Assembly (NCBI GenBank): GCA_014804445.1
Contig: JAAUZU010000004.1
Location: forward strand, 69,942-129,885
DNA: 59,944 bases
From: Lachnospiraceae bacterium
Lineage (GTDB): Bacteria > Bacillota > Clostridia > Lachnospirales > Lachnospiraceae
Direction of reading: 5' to 3'
In this document: positions 42,921 through 52,176 of the stretch, piece by piece
How the letters are laid out: each line of letters starts with the position of its first letter
Numbering within the stretch: the first letter of the stretch is position 1
The notes under the pieces: generated by a model
What the model was told of the DNA's origin: nothing
Seen by the model: only the letters and a program-made list of their open reading frames with translations
Database searches by the model: none
Position numbers and translations under genes: made by a program

Positions 42921-45260
42921 ATGAACATAGATTTTTGTAATGATTGGAGCTTTTACAAAGAAGGGGAAAAACCTGTCTTGGTCAATCTTCCTCATGACGC
43001 CATGCTTTTGGAAAAGCGGGACGGCAACTGTCGGAACGGGATTAATACCGGTTACTTTCCGGGCGGCAGATATGTATATGAAAAGATTTTTAATCTTTCC
43101 GCGCAGAACATCGGTAAATCCATTGTACTACACTTTGAAGGCGTCTACCAAAACTGCATCGTTTCTGTCAACGGCCGACAGGCAGGCAGCCACAAATATG
43201 GATACACTGCATTTGATGTGGATATCTCGGAAGCTGTGCACGCCGGCAGCAATAAGGTAACTGTCAATGTTGATAATACTCTGGAGCCTAACTGCAGGTG
43301 GTATTCCGGCTCCGGCATTTACCGCCCCGTGCATCTGCAGATTCGTGAACGCATGCATATCAGGTCGGTACATATTCGGACAGTTTCCATTGAACCCGCT
43401 GAAATTGAAGTGGACGTGACGACTACTGCCGAAACATCCGTTACAGTGGAAATCTACGATACGGATACATTGGTCGTTTCCGGCAGCCCCGGTATGATTA
43501 CAGTACCCAATGCAAAATTGTGGAGCGCAGAGCATCCCCATCTCTATCGCTGTGTGGTTCGGACAACAGAAGATGAACAACAAATCCGCTTCGGCATCCG
43601 CAAGCTGGAATGGAACGCCAAAACCGGACTGCTCATCAATGGTAAACGTGTATTACTCCGCGGCGGCTGTATCCACCATGACCACGGTGTGCTGGGCGCC
43701 TGCGAATTCTACGCTGCCGAAGAGCGCCGCATCCGGATTCTGAAAGAAAGCGGCTTCAACGCCTTGAGAATTGCCCACAATCCCGCATCACAGATTACAC
43801 TTGATATCTGCGACAAGCTGGGTATGTATGTAATGAACGAGACATTTGATGGTTGGTATGTTCCCAAAACTTATCACGATTATGCCCGTTGGTTTGCAAC
43901 TGAATGGAAGAACGATTTGACCACCATGGTAGAGTCTTCCCGCAACCATCCCTGCGTCATCATGTACTCCATCGGCAACGAGGTCTCCGAAACTGCGACC
44001 CAAAAAGGCGTGGAAGTCTGCAGGCTGCTCACTGACTTTGTACACGGTCTGGATAACTCCCGCCCCGTAACAGCCGGCATCAATGTCCTGTTAAATGTCT
44101 ATGCCAATATGGGCATGGGTGTCTACAAGGATAAAGGCGATTACAAGCCGGAACCTCTGCCGGGCAAAAAGCACTATAAAGAAAAAAAGACCGGCTCTGC
44201 ATTTTTCAACGCCATGGCTCAGAAACTGGGCTCCCTGATGTTTTTTATGAGCAGTGGCAAAAAGGGAGATAAAGCCTGCTTCGGAGCAGCACAGGGAATG
44301 GATATTCTGGGGTTGAATTATGCTTCCTCCCGATATGACGAGGATTCGGTCAAATATCCCGACAGAATAATGGTAGGAAGTGAAACCATGGCTGCCGACC
44401 TGCCCTACAACTGGGAGCGGGTAAAAAGACATCCTCAGGTGATTGGCGATTTCGTATGGGCGGCCTGGGATTATCTGGGCGAAGCGTGTATCGGCGACTG
44501 GACTTATCATTCCTATAAAGGGCTGCCGCTGCTGGCCGGCCAAGGAATGATTGATATTACCGGAAAACCGCTTGCCTCCATGTACTTCATGCAGATTGTC
44601 TGGGGGCTGAGGAAGAAACCCTTTATCGGCGTCCGGCCTGTGAACCACTCCAAAGAAACTTCCAGTGCCGGCGCCTGGCAATTCACCAACGCCATCGACA
44701 GTTGGAGCTGGCAGGGATATGAGGGTACAAAAGCCACTATAGAAGTATACGCAGCCGCTTCGTCTGTCAGGCTGCTGCTGAACAATAAAGAAATCGGCAT
44801 AAAACCTGTCAGGAAATACAAGACGATTTTCAAGGCAGCTTACCAGCCCGGAACACTGACAGCGGAAGCACTGGATGAAAAAGGTAACATCATTTCCTCT
44901 CATAGTCTGTCCACTGCAGGCGCAGAAACGATTCTGACAGCCGTGCCTGAAAAGAAAGTGCTTTGTGCCAACGGGCAGGACCTTTGCTATCTGCCTATCG
45001 AATTTACGGACTTGAATCATAACCTTAAACCCTGCATAGAACGTCGCGTTGAGGTCACAGTCACCGGAGCGGCAGCATTGGCCGGCTTTGGCAGCGCTCT
45101 ATGCAAGACGGATGAGGTGTTTCACGAAAACCATCACAACACCTACCGTGGACGTGCATTGGCTGTACTTCGAAGCGGCATGACTCCCGGCAAGGTAAAC
45201 GTTACAATCAGTTCCACAGGTGTAGAGCCTGTCACTGTAGAATTGGAGGTACAATCATAA
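42921..45260 (+). CDS. Glycoside hydrolase family 2 (beta-galactosidase/glucuronidase type)
   Basis: The 779-aa protein starts at ATG 42921 (a TTG 15 bases earlier is less likely). N-terminal jelly-roll domain (VYQNCIVSVNGRQAGSHKYG), immunoglobulin-like domain, then the TIM barrel with the acid/base Glu354 in YSIGNEV and the nucleophile Glu488 in VGSETMA. The sugar-binding loop NHPCVIMYS precedes Glu354. A C-terminal beta-rich module follows (EVYAAASSVRLLLNNKEIG). No signal peptide, so intracellular action on imported oligosaccharides is likely. First gene of the sugar operon; its stop overlaps the GH3 start as TAATG. Which beta-glycoside it prefers cannot be read here. Confidence 0.93.
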   Translation: MNIDFCNDWSFYKEGEKPVLVNLPHDAMLLEKRDGNCRNGINTGYFPGGRYVYEKIFNLSAQNIGKSIVLHFEGVYQNCIVSVNGRQAGSHKYGYTAFDVDISEAVHAGSNKVTVNVDNTLEPNCRWYSGSGIYRPVHLQIRERMHIRSVHIRTVSIEPAEIEVDVTTTAETSVTVEIYDTDTLVVSGSPGMITVPNAKLWSAEHPHLYRCVVRTTEDEQQIRFGIRKLEWNAKTGLLINGKRVLLRGGCIHHDHGVLGACEFYAAEERRIRILKESGFNALRIAHNPASQITLDICDKLGMYVMNETFDGWYVPKTYHDYARWFATEWKNDLTTMVESSRNHPCVIMYSIGNEVSETATQKGVEVCRLLTDFVHGLDNSRPVTAGINVLLNVYANMGMGVYKDKGDYKPEPLPGKKHYKEKKTGSAFFNAMAQKLGSLMFFMSSGKKGDKACFGAAQGMDILGLNYASSRYDEDSVKYPDRIMVGSETMAADLPYNWERVKRHPQVIGDFVWAAWDYLGEACIGDWTYHSYKGLPLLAGQGMIDITGKPLASMYFMQIVWGLRKKPFIGVRPVNHSKETSSAGAWQFTNAIDSWSWQGYEGTKATIEVYAAASSVRLLLNNKEIGIKPVRKYKTIFKAAYQPGTLTAEALDEKGNIISSHSLSTAGAETILTAVPEKKVLCANGQDLCYLPIEFTDLNHNLKPCIERRVEVTVTGAAALAGFGSALCKTDEVFHENHHNTYRGRALAVLRSGMTPGKVNVTISSTGVEPVTVELEVQS

Positions 45261-47734
45261 TGGCAAAATTTCGCCTGTTTGGACGCAAAACCGATGAAGT
45301 GTCTGAAAGAGAATCCGCCCATCGCCGGCTCGCCCGAACGATTGCGGCAGAAGGCATGGTGCTTCTGAAAAACGAGGGTGTGCTGCCACTGCAAAACAAA
45401 AAAATTGCCTTGTTTGGCGCCGGTGCCCGTATGACTGTCAAAGGCGGTACGGGAAGCGGCAATATGCAGGAGCGCTACAGCGTGAACATTGAAGAGGGTT
45501 TAAAAGAAGCGGGCTTTGAGATTGCCTCAACCCGCTGGCTTGACCGTTTTGATGCTTCCTACGCTGCCGAAAAGGAAACGTGGCGTCAGGGAATCGAAGC
45601 GCGTATCAGGCACTATAAGCCTTGGCAGGTTCAAAATATGTTTGACGAAGTTATCCACGTAACTCCACTGCGCTTTCCCATAGGCGACGAGATTTGTTTG
45701 GAAGATCTGCCCGATGATACTGATACAGCTATCTATGTAGTCGCCCGGCAGGCAGGAGAAAGCACGGACCGCAGACTGGAAAAAGGGGATTACTATCTGT
45801 CCGATATAGAAGAAAAGAATCTCTGCACTCTGGCAGGAAAATACAATAAACTCCTTCTGGTGATAAACTGTGGCGGCATTCTGGACCTATCCATTCTAGA
45901 TACTGTTCCCGAAATCGGTGCCGTTTTATACTTTGTGCAGGGCGGCGAAGAGGGAGGCAGTGCTTTTGCCGACCTTGTCAGCGGCAATGTTACCCCTTCC
46001 GGCAAATTGACTGACACCTGGGCAAGAGACTATTACGATTACCCTTGTGCCAAAGAATTTGGTATTCTCGGAGATGTGTTGCAGCAGGACTATAAAGAAG
46101 GCATCTATGTGGGCTATCGTTGGTTTGATGCGAACGGGATTGTTCCCCGCTGGCCTTTTGGCTACGGTCTGAGCTATACAAACTTTGACATTCAGCCCCA
46201 AAAAACAGAGGTCCTCGGCACCACGGTATCGGTGAACATCTATGTGCGCAATGTGGGCCATAAGTATTCCGGCAAAGAGGTTGTACAACTTTATATTGCA
46301 AAACCTGATGGAAAACTCCGTAAGGAGAAAAAAGCCCTTGCCGCATTCCATAAAACCGGCCTGCTTGCTCCCGGAGAACAAGAAAGCATTACACTGCAGT
46401 TTGACCTGCGTGACTGTGCTTCTTACGACGAGGATTCTGCCTGTAAGATTCTGGAAGCCGGAGAATATGGAATTTATCTTGGTAACGACTCACGGCAGAA
46501 TGTACTATGCGCAGTACTGACTCTTGCCAAAACCGTCGTCACGGAAAAACTCACAAATATCCTCCCCGTTCCGGCCGCCTTTGATACATTCAGCCCCGGT
46601 GCGGCCCATATATGCTATCCGCAAGATGTTTTGAAACTCGCCATTGACGTGGATGCTTTTATCTTAAAAGAGACAACATATGAAGCCCCTGCACCTGTTA
46701 TTCGGACAACGCAGACCAAAGAATATATCAAATTTCTTTCCGATAAAGAACTGGTTTCGCTATGCGTAGGACCGGGTTATAGTGGTTTAGGCTACAATGT
46801 GACACCTACTGCTGTAGGCCGCACAAGCATTGAACTGCTGAAAAAGGGGATTCCCAATGTCAACTTCTCCGATGGTCCTGCAGGTTTGAATCTCTGCCCT
46901 AAAAATGCGTATACCAAGCTGGGAATTCCCAATTACATTGATGAAGTGCCTCCCGACTGGCAATGGGGATGGATTCGAAAGATTGAACCTTTTGTCCTTG
47001 CCAAGCCCGGCAAGGGATATCGGGTATATCAGTACATGACCTGTTTTCCGGCTGTGACTTTACAGGCGCAGACATGGAATCCTGCTCTAATCGAGGAAGT
47101 TGGAAGGGCAGTTGGCATAGAAATGATGGAAACCGGTGTCACTCTCTGGCTGGCTCCCGGCATGAACATACACCGAAATCCCCTGTGCGGCAGAAATTTC
47201 GAGTATTACTCAGAAGACCCGTTTGTGTCCGGCATTATGGCGGCAGCAGTCACCAAAGGCGTTCAAAGCCACAAAGGGGTGGGTGTTACCATCAAACACT
47301 TCTGTTGCAACAACCAAGAGGATAAGAGGGAAACCGTTTCTGAAAATGTCCCGGAACGGGCTCTGCGTGAGATTTACCTGCGTGGTTTTGAAATCGCTGT
47401 TCGCAAGGCAAAGCCATGGGCAGTCATGACTTCTTACAATCTGGTCAATGGGGTGCATACTTTTGCCGGTTACGACCTCTGTGTAAAGGTTCTCCGCAAC
47501 GAATGGGGATATGATGGTCTGGTTATGACCGACTGGACCGCCAGCGAGAAAAATCCGGGGGAGCATGTATCCTGTATTCTCTCCGGAAATGATTTAATCA
47601 TGCCCGGTCATCCAAAAGCAAAGAAGGAGCTGCTGGAGGCCCTGAAGAACGGTAAGCTTAAAAGAACTGATTTAGAGATTGCGGCAGCTAATGTCCTGAA
47701 TGTCATTTTCTCCAGTAATGTGTGGAAAATTTAA
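45260..47734 (+). CDS. Glycoside hydrolase family 3, domain-permuted
   Basis: The 824-aa enzyme has inverted order. The C-terminal-type alpha/beta sandwich comes first (AAEGMVLLKNEGVLPLQNKK near 30-50, then GEEGGSAFADLVSGNVTPSG), the fibronectin-like domain is next (VRNVGHKYSGKEVVQLYI), and the catalytic TIM barrel comes last. The nucleophile Asp is ~758 in GLVMTDWTA, and the barrel holds GVTLWLAPGMNIHRNPLCGR with NFEYYSEDP. Permuted GH3 enzymes of this kind are known in Butyrivibrio and Ruminococcus. No signal peptide. Probably a beta-glucosidase or beta-xylosidase working on the same intracellular substrate as the GH2 and GH43 neighbours. Confidence 0.93.
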   Translation: MAKFRLFGRKTDEVSERESAHRRLARTIAAEGMVLLKNEGVLPLQNKKIALFGAGARMTVKGGTGSGNMQERYSVNIEEGLKEAGFEIASTRWLDRFDASYAAEKETWRQGIEARIRHYKPWQVQNMFDEVIHVTPLRFPIGDEICLEDLPDDTDTAIYVVARQAGESTDRRLEKGDYYLSDIEEKNLCTLAGKYNKLLLVINCGGILDLSILDTVPEIGAVLYFVQGGEEGGSAFADLVSGNVTPSGKLTDTWARDYYDYPCAKEFGILGDVLQQDYKEGIYVGYRWFDANGIVPRWPFGYGLSYTNFDIQPQKTEVLGTTVSVNIYVRNVGHKYSGKEVVQLYIAKPDGKLRKEKKALAAFHKTGLLAPGEQESITLQFDLRDCASYDEDSACKILEAGEYGIYLGNDSRQNVLCAVLTLAKTVVTEKLTNILPVPAAFDTFSPGAAHICYPQDVLKLAIDVDAFILKETTYEAPAPVIRTTQTKEYIKFLSDKELVSLCVGPGYSGLGYNVTPTAVGRTSIELLKKGIPNVNFSDGPAGLNLCPKNAYTKLGIPNYIDEVPPDWQWGWIRKIEPFVLAKPGKGYRVYQYMTCFPAVTLQAQTWNPALIEEVGRAVGIEMMETGVTLWLAPGMNIHRNPLCGRNFEYYSEDPFVSGIMAAAVTKGVQSHKGVGVTIKHFCCNNQEDKRETVSENVPERALREIYLRGFEIAVRKAKPWAVMTSYNLVNGVHTFAGYDLCVKVLRNEWGYDGLVMTDWTASEKNPGEHVSCILSGNDLIMPGHPKAKKELLEALKNGKLKRTDLEIAAANVLNVIFSSNVWKI

Positions 47735-47763
47735 TAGAATAAACGATTAAGAGAGGTAGCGCT

Positions 47764-49170
47764 ATGAAAACAATGGAACAAATCAATTCAAGAGACTTGA
47801 AGGAACTATCCAGAAGAAAAGCCCAAAAAAACCAAAAAATTCTGAAATACGGTCTGCTCATGACGTTGGCCGCACTGTTTCTCGCCAGTGTGGTAGACGA
47901 GATCAGCTCTGCCATAGGTGTGCAGATACAATCCAGTGTGGTTACGGAATTCTTTGCAAATCCCCTGAATCTGCCATATAATGAAGCTATGTCCATGTTC
48001 AGCACAGTCACTATGTTTTCCTACGCCTTGATGTCTTTGGTGCCGTTCTACAAGGCACTGGCAGACAAATTTGGCCGTAAGCCCTTTCTGGTCTTCAATA
48101 CTGTCGGCATGGGCGTAGGTATGCTTCTGGCATGGTGGTCCCCCAACGTGGTTGTCTACTTTATCGGCTATGGTCTGACGATATTTTTTGTCCAACACGA
48201 TATGCAGATAGTCTATCTGTATGAAATTGTTCCCAAGGAAAAGAGAGCCACAATCTACGGCTTAATCAAAGGAATCAGCACACTCGGCGTTGTTCTGATT
48301 CCTGTGCTGCGGGGCGCTGTCATGGGAAACGATACCACATTATGGCGAGGTGTATATCTGCTGCCAGCAGTCATTGCGATTGGGGTTTCCATCTTCTCTT
48401 TTGTCATAACCAGGGAATCCAAGACCTTTCTGGAACAGCGGATTGCATATCTGGAATCTCCCTATGAAGAACGCCACCCCGAAAAGAAGAAACTTTCTCG
48501 TGAGGAAAAGAAAGCGCAGAAAACGACAAACAATCCGCAAAAGTCCGGTGTATTCCACGCATTGGGGCACCTGTTCAAAAATAAGCAGTTATTCTGGCTT
48601 TCCATCGTCAGCATGGTATTCGCTCTTGGCAGCACGACCATTTCCGGATTTTCCGAGTCCATTATGACGGATTTTGGCATGACCGCAGAAGCAGTCAATC
48701 AGGCCCTGCTGGTATATCCCTTCCTGTATGCCGCTTTGATTTGCGGTGCAGGTTTTGTCGGCGACAAGCTGGGCAGAAAAACCATTGTCGGAGTTTGCGG
48801 CACTTTGGCGGTTGCCGGCTTTATCGGATTTAATTTGTCCGCATTCTTCGGCGCCTCTCCCTATCTCATCGGCGTCTTTTACGGGCTGTATCTGGGATGC
48901 TGGTGGATTACACTGGATTACTGCTCCATGATGGTCGCAGAATCTGCTCCCACCTATAACCGCGGTTCTGTTCTGGGAGCTGTCGGACTTATTACCATGG
49001 TGGGCAGCGGTCTGGGCCAGGTCGTTCCTATTATTGCAGTACTGCTGTTTGACAAAATCGGCTTTGGCTACATGGCAGCCAGTATGCCTTTTGCATTTGC
49101 AGGTGTACTGCTGATGCTGCTGAAAATCAAGGAAACCAAGGGTGTGGACCTGAATCAGGTTACTTATTAA
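47764..49170 (+). CDS. MFS sugar transporter
   Basis: The protein has 468 aa with about twelve membrane helices in two halves joined by a charged loop (~215-265, rich in Glu/Lys). The first half has the MFS signature KALADKFGRKPFLV between helices 2 and 3, and the second half has the equivalent GDKLGRKTIVG. Helix 1 is preceded by a 30-residue cytoplasmic start. It lies between the GH3 and GH43 genes, so it most likely imports the oligosaccharide or glycoside that they hydrolyse. An AGAGGT site lies upstream of the start, 29 bases after the GH3 stop. Confidence 0.9.
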   Translation: MKTMEQINSRDLKELSRRKAQKNQKILKYGLLMTLAALFLASVVDEISSAIGVQIQSSVVTEFFANPLNLPYNEAMSMFSTVTMFSYALMSLVPFYKALADKFGRKPFLVFNTVGMGVGMLLAWWSPNVVVYFIGYGLTIFFVQHDMQIVYLYEIVPKEKRATIYGLIKGISTLGVVLIPVLRGAVMGNDTTLWRGVYLLPAVIAIGVSIFSFVITRESKTFLEQRIAYLESPYEERHPEKKKLSREEKKAQKTTNNPQKSGVFHALGHLFKNKQLFWLSIVSMVFALGSTTISGFSESIMTDFGMTAEAVNQALLVYPFLYAALICGAGFVGDKLGRKTIVGVCGTLAVAGFIGFNLSAFFGASPYLIGVFYGLYLGCWWITLDYCSMMVAESAPTYNRGSVLGAVGLITMVGSGLGQVVPIIAVLLFDKIGFGYMAASMPFAFAGVLLMLLKIKETKGVDLNQVTY

Positions 49171-49189
49171 AGAAAGTGTTGTGATATAA

Positions 49190-50656
49190 ATGCCTAATCC
49201 ATTCTTACCACTGAATACCTATATTGCAGATGGCGAACCTCATGTTTTTGGTGACCGTGTATATCTTTTTGGTTCTCATGACAAAGAAGGCGGTGACACA
49301 TATTGCATGTTGGACTATGAATTCTGGTCGGCTCCTGTCACAGATTTGAATCACTGGAGTTCAAAAGGGATTTCTTACTCTGCCCAGCAAGACCCACTAT
49401 ACAGTGAGAAACTGCAATATATGTATGCTCCTGATGTGGTGCAGGGCAATGATGGCAGATTCTACCTCTATTACTGCATGTCCGGCAAAAAAGGCACAGG
49501 CGGTTACGGACAGCCAATCAGCGTAGCCGTCTGTGATACGCCTGATGGAAGGTACGAATATTACGGCGTTGTCAGAAACCCTGACGGCAGCCCCATGCTA
49601 AAGTACGTCACCTTTGATCCTGCGGTTATCAATGATAACGGCGTTGTACGGCTCTATTATGGCACATGGTACCCTTTTCATGAGCACGGAAAACTTTTAG
49701 ACGGCATTTCCCATATGGTCGAAAGCAGAATGTTTGGCAAATCAATATCGGAAATCAAGGCATGCAAAGACTGTGTCATGGGAGCCATTCATGCAGAACT
49801 GGCCGACGATATGCTTACGCTCCAATCAGAACCCGTGCCTATTATGCCGTCCCGCGTAAAGGGAACTACCTTTCAAAAGCATCCGTTTTTTGAAGCCAGT
49901 TCCATCCGTAAAATAGGAGACACCTATTACTTCCTATACTCTTCCAGTCGCGGGCATGAGCTTTGCTACGCCACCAGTCCATATCCGGACAAAGATTTCA
50001 CCTATGGCGGCATCATCGTATCCAATGGAGATGTAGGTTATCGCGGCAGAACGGAAAAAGACCGACTGAACACCACAGGCACCAATCATGGCAGTATTGT
50101 ATGCATAAAGGGTCAGTGGTACGTGTTTTACCATCGGAACACCAACAAAACCGCTTATTCCCGGCAGGCCTGTGCGGAACCTATAGAAATTCTGCCCAAC
50201 GGTACAATTCCTCAAGTAGAAATTAGCAGTCAGGGCTTTTGCAGAAACCCGCTGGATGCCACGGGAACATACCCGGCGGCTATCTGCTGCAATCTGACCA
50301 ACAAAAAAATGCCGCACCAAGGAAACGGTATTATCAGGAAAAAGATTCCCTATATCACTTGTGAGAATGGCGAACAAATTGTGGTTGCCACAAACAATAC
50401 CCGCATTGTTTATAAATATTTTTATTTCTCTGACCAAAAAACAAAATTGAATCTTTGTTATAAGGCAGGCGGAACGGGAAAACTTACCATTAAAGTCTCC
50501 GGATATCATAAACCTGTCGCCGTGATAACTGTGAGCCAAACCAAAAACTGGAAAAATGCCGCCATTGAATGTAATATCCCGGCAGGCGTCCATGCATTAA
50601 CATTCCTATGGCAAAGTAAATTTGATTTAAGATTGTCAAAGTTTACTATGCCGTAA
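49190..50656 (+). CDS. Glycoside hydrolase family 43 (arabinofuranosidase/xylosidase type) with CBM6-like tail
   Basis: The 488-aa protein is a five-bladed propeller glycosidase. Catalytic residues: Asp14 (YIADGEPHVFGDRVYLFGSH), Asp143 (TFDPAVINDNG), Glu235 (FFEASSIRKIGDTYYF), the expected base, pKa modulator and acid. Residues ~345-488 form a beta-sandwich resembling CBM6 (KLTIKVSGYHKP, LTFLWQSKFDLRLSKF). No signal peptide, so it is cytoplasmic and completes the intracellular degradation set. The terminal residues overlap the convergent deaminase gene by 11 bases. Arabinose- or xylose-containing substrates are the usual targets; choice here is inference. Confidence 0.93.
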   Translation: MPNPFLPLNTYIADGEPHVFGDRVYLFGSHDKEGGDTYCMLDYEFWSAPVTDLNHWSSKGISYSAQQDPLYSEKLQYMYAPDVVQGNDGRFYLYYCMSGKKGTGGYGQPISVAVCDTPDGRYEYYGVVRNPDGSPMLKYVTFDPAVINDNGVVRLYYGTWYPFHEHGKLLDGISHMVESRMFGKSISEIKACKDCVMGAIHAELADDMLTLQSEPVPIMPSRVKGTTFQKHPFFEASSIRKIGDTYYFLYSSSRGHELCYATSPYPDKDFTYGGIIVSNGDVGYRGRTEKDRLNTTGTNHGSIVCIKGQWYVFYHRNTNKTAYSRQACAEPIEILPNGTIPQVEISSQGFCRNPLDATGTYPAAICCNLTNKKMPHQGNGIIRKKIPYITCENGEQIVVATNNTRIVYKYFYFSDQKTKLNLCYKAGGTGKLTIKVSGYHKPVAVITVSQTKNWKNAAIECNIPAGVHALTFLWQSKFDLRLSKFTMP

Positions 50657-51092
50657 ATGATTCTTCAAAATGTTCCAATGTATGGGCAGGATATGCTTTT
50701 GTCCAGTGGTGTGGCTGCAGCTCACCCAAAGTGACAAATTGCAAAGAATTATCATCTGTGGTAACTGCCACCTGCACATCCTCTCCCCAAAACCGCAGGC
50801 GTTCCTGGCATATCCCACACGGGGACAGGACTTTATAAGGAGCGTTTTCATCATCCCGAACCAGGCACATGCAATGCGTAACCCTTTCGTTGTATTTGTG
50901 CGCCTCCAGCATTGCACCCGTCTCGATACACAAAACAGCCGACGCATTTGCTGTGTCAATGCTGACACTGGTAAAATAATGTCCGTTCGCCGTATGCACG
51001 ACTCCCGCCCCACCCCAGCCGGTGGGATATCGCTTTTCAATCAATGCCACGGCCTGATGGTACATCTCTTTTTCAATGTCAAAGTCTCGCAT
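50646..51092 (-). CDS. Cytidine deaminase-like protein
   Basis: The protein has 148 aa. Zinc ligands of the deaminase fold are Cys55 in LCIETGA with Glu57 as proton shuttle, and Cys92 and Cys95 in SPCGICQERLRFWG. Size and motif order fit the cytidine/blasticidin deaminase group. The ATG at 51092 has AGGAGG; longer frames are not preferred. It converges with the GH43 gene. Its substrate could be cytidine, deoxycytidine or an antibiotic nucleoside; sequence alone does not decide. Confidence 0.88.
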   Translation of the reverse strand: MRDFDIEKEMYHQAVALIEKRYPTGWGGAGVVHTANGHYFTSVSIDTANASAVLCIETGAMLEAHKYNERVTHCMCLVRDDENAPYKVLSPCGICQERLRFWGEDVQVAVTTDDNSLQFVTLGELQPHHWTKAYPAHTLEHFEESFTA

Positions 51093-51223
51093 GTTGTACC
51101 TCCTGTAAATTCTTAGTTTGGTCTCTATTTTGCTTTGAGGGCAGTATAGCATAGATTACTTTTTGGCGCAAGGCAGGGGACGTGTCGTGGCGTAAGCTGG
51201 GACTTGCGGAGAGTCACGCCGGC

Positions 51224-51360
51224 AGCGGAGCCTGTGGCATATTCCCAAGTCACCACGCTTTCGCTCAGCAAGAAACGTAGCAGTACTAGGCTCGAAAGGA
51301 CCTCGCCAAGTGCTGACGTTTCTTAATGGGTTCCTTTGGGAATATGCCACAGGCTCCGCT
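51224..51360 (-). repeat. Hairpin element A with conserved 25-nt core (reverse orientation)
   Basis: A perfect 25-bp inverted repeat (51224-51248 with 51336-51360, arms starting AGCGGAGCCTGTGGC) encloses a second stem (AAGAAACGT / ACGTTTCTT) and a 25-base central core at 51286-51310 identical, in reverse complement, to the core of element B. Read on the minus strand, the 3' side carries GAGCGAAAGCGTGGTGA. The core and this asymmetric segment are conserved while the stem sequence is not, implying selection for structure. No coding frame fits it. Confidence 0.8.
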
Positions 51361-51632
51361 GTCGTCTGAAAGTCGCAAAGGCAGGCTTACGTCAGATACC
51401 TCCTTCAAAAAAGACCATGCACGTATTGCAGCTTGACAGCAGGGTGTAATTGCTCTGTCCTTTTTTAAGTAATTTATAGCTATTGCCAAAACTTTCCTCC
51501 CTAACCCGTCTTTCTTGTCGCCACGCGCTTTTTTATTCTTATATGCTTTTTTGCAGCGAATTTCTCATTCCGCGCTTTCAGCAGGGCATCAGCCCGCACT
51601 ATGGGGCAATATCCCGAATTGCGGCTCCCAGC

Positions 51633-51766
51633 CGTCAGAGCCTCCGTATTCCAAATTCAGACCGTATAAAAACGTTGGCGCTTGGCGAGGTCCTTTCGAG
51701 CCTAGCGTCCACTACGTTTTTATCCGAGCGAGAGCGCGTCTGAATTGGAATACGGAGACTCTGACG
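51633..51766 (+). repeat. Hairpin element B with conserved 25-nt core
   Basis: A 29/30-base inverted repeat (51633-51662 with 51738-51766, one mismatch and one bulge) has arms starting CGTCAGAGCCTCCG. Inner arms ATAAAAACGT / ACGTTTTTAT (51666-51675 with 51714-51723) are perfect. The core 51681-51705 (CTTGGCGAGG...GAGCCTAG) is identical to that of element A. GAGCGAGAGCGCGTCTG at 51726-51742 lies unpaired on the 3' side. It is on the strand opposite to element A, ~270 bases away. Confidence 0.8.
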
Positions 51767-51815
51767 GCGTGCCCCGCTGCAAAATCGTTCCTTGCCGCAA
51801 AATTGCTACTCGCCA

Positions 51816-51847
51816 CAAAAAAGAGGCGCCTCCCTCATGGAAGCGCC
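51816..51847 (-). terminator. Terminator of spoVG
   Basis: On the minus strand GGCGCTTCC / GGAGGCGCC with an ATGAG loop is followed by TCTTTTTTG, 36 bases after the spoVG stop. Confidence 0.85.
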
Positions 51848-51882
51848 CCACTCTCTTTGATAAAAAATAGTTGTCCTGCTCA

Positions 51883-52152
51883 TCACTCTTCCGGTTCAAG
51901 CAATGCTTTTTCATATCCTTCCAGAATAATCTTCTGGATGGCATCCCTTGTCGTGGAATTGATGGGATGTGCAATATCGCGATACTCGCCGTCCATTGCC
52001 TTCTTACTAGGCATTGCAATGAACAGCCCCTTCTCCCCTTCAATTACCTTGATATCATGTACGACAAATTCGTCGTCAATGGTAATTGAAACAATCGCTT
52101 TCATTTTGCCTTCTTTCGTAATTCTGCGAACACGAACATCGGTAATTTGCAT
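51883..52152 (-). CDS. spoVG: SpoVG, RNA/DNA-binding sporulation and septation regulator
   Basis: The protein has 89 aa, full length for SpoVG. It starts [20 protein letters not shown] and contains [25 protein letters not shown], and [15 protein letters not shown], the conserved family core. It is a small nucleic-acid-binding protein affecting sporulation, septation and capsule in Firmicutes. AAAGGGGG precedes the start; a strong terminator follows. In Bacillus spoVG is followed by glmU-prs; here the neighbours are glgD-glgC, another nucleotidyltransferase pair. Confidence 0.97.
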   Translation of the reverse strand: MQITDVRVRRITKEGKMKAIVSITIDDEFVVHDIKVIEGEKGLFIAMPSKKAMDGEYRDIAHPINSTTRDAIQKIILEGYEKALLEPEE

Positions 52153-52176
52153 TTTTGTTACCCCCTTTGCAATACA

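Noticed and set aside
43128..45462. Minus-strand frames across the GH2 gene
   Set aside because: They are antisense to a clearly conserved glycosidase with intact catalytic residues.
51224..51766. Insertion sequence bounded by the two hairpin elements
   Set aside because: The ~270-base interval between the two elements contains no transposase frame, and each element carries its own full hairpin rather than one terminal repeat.
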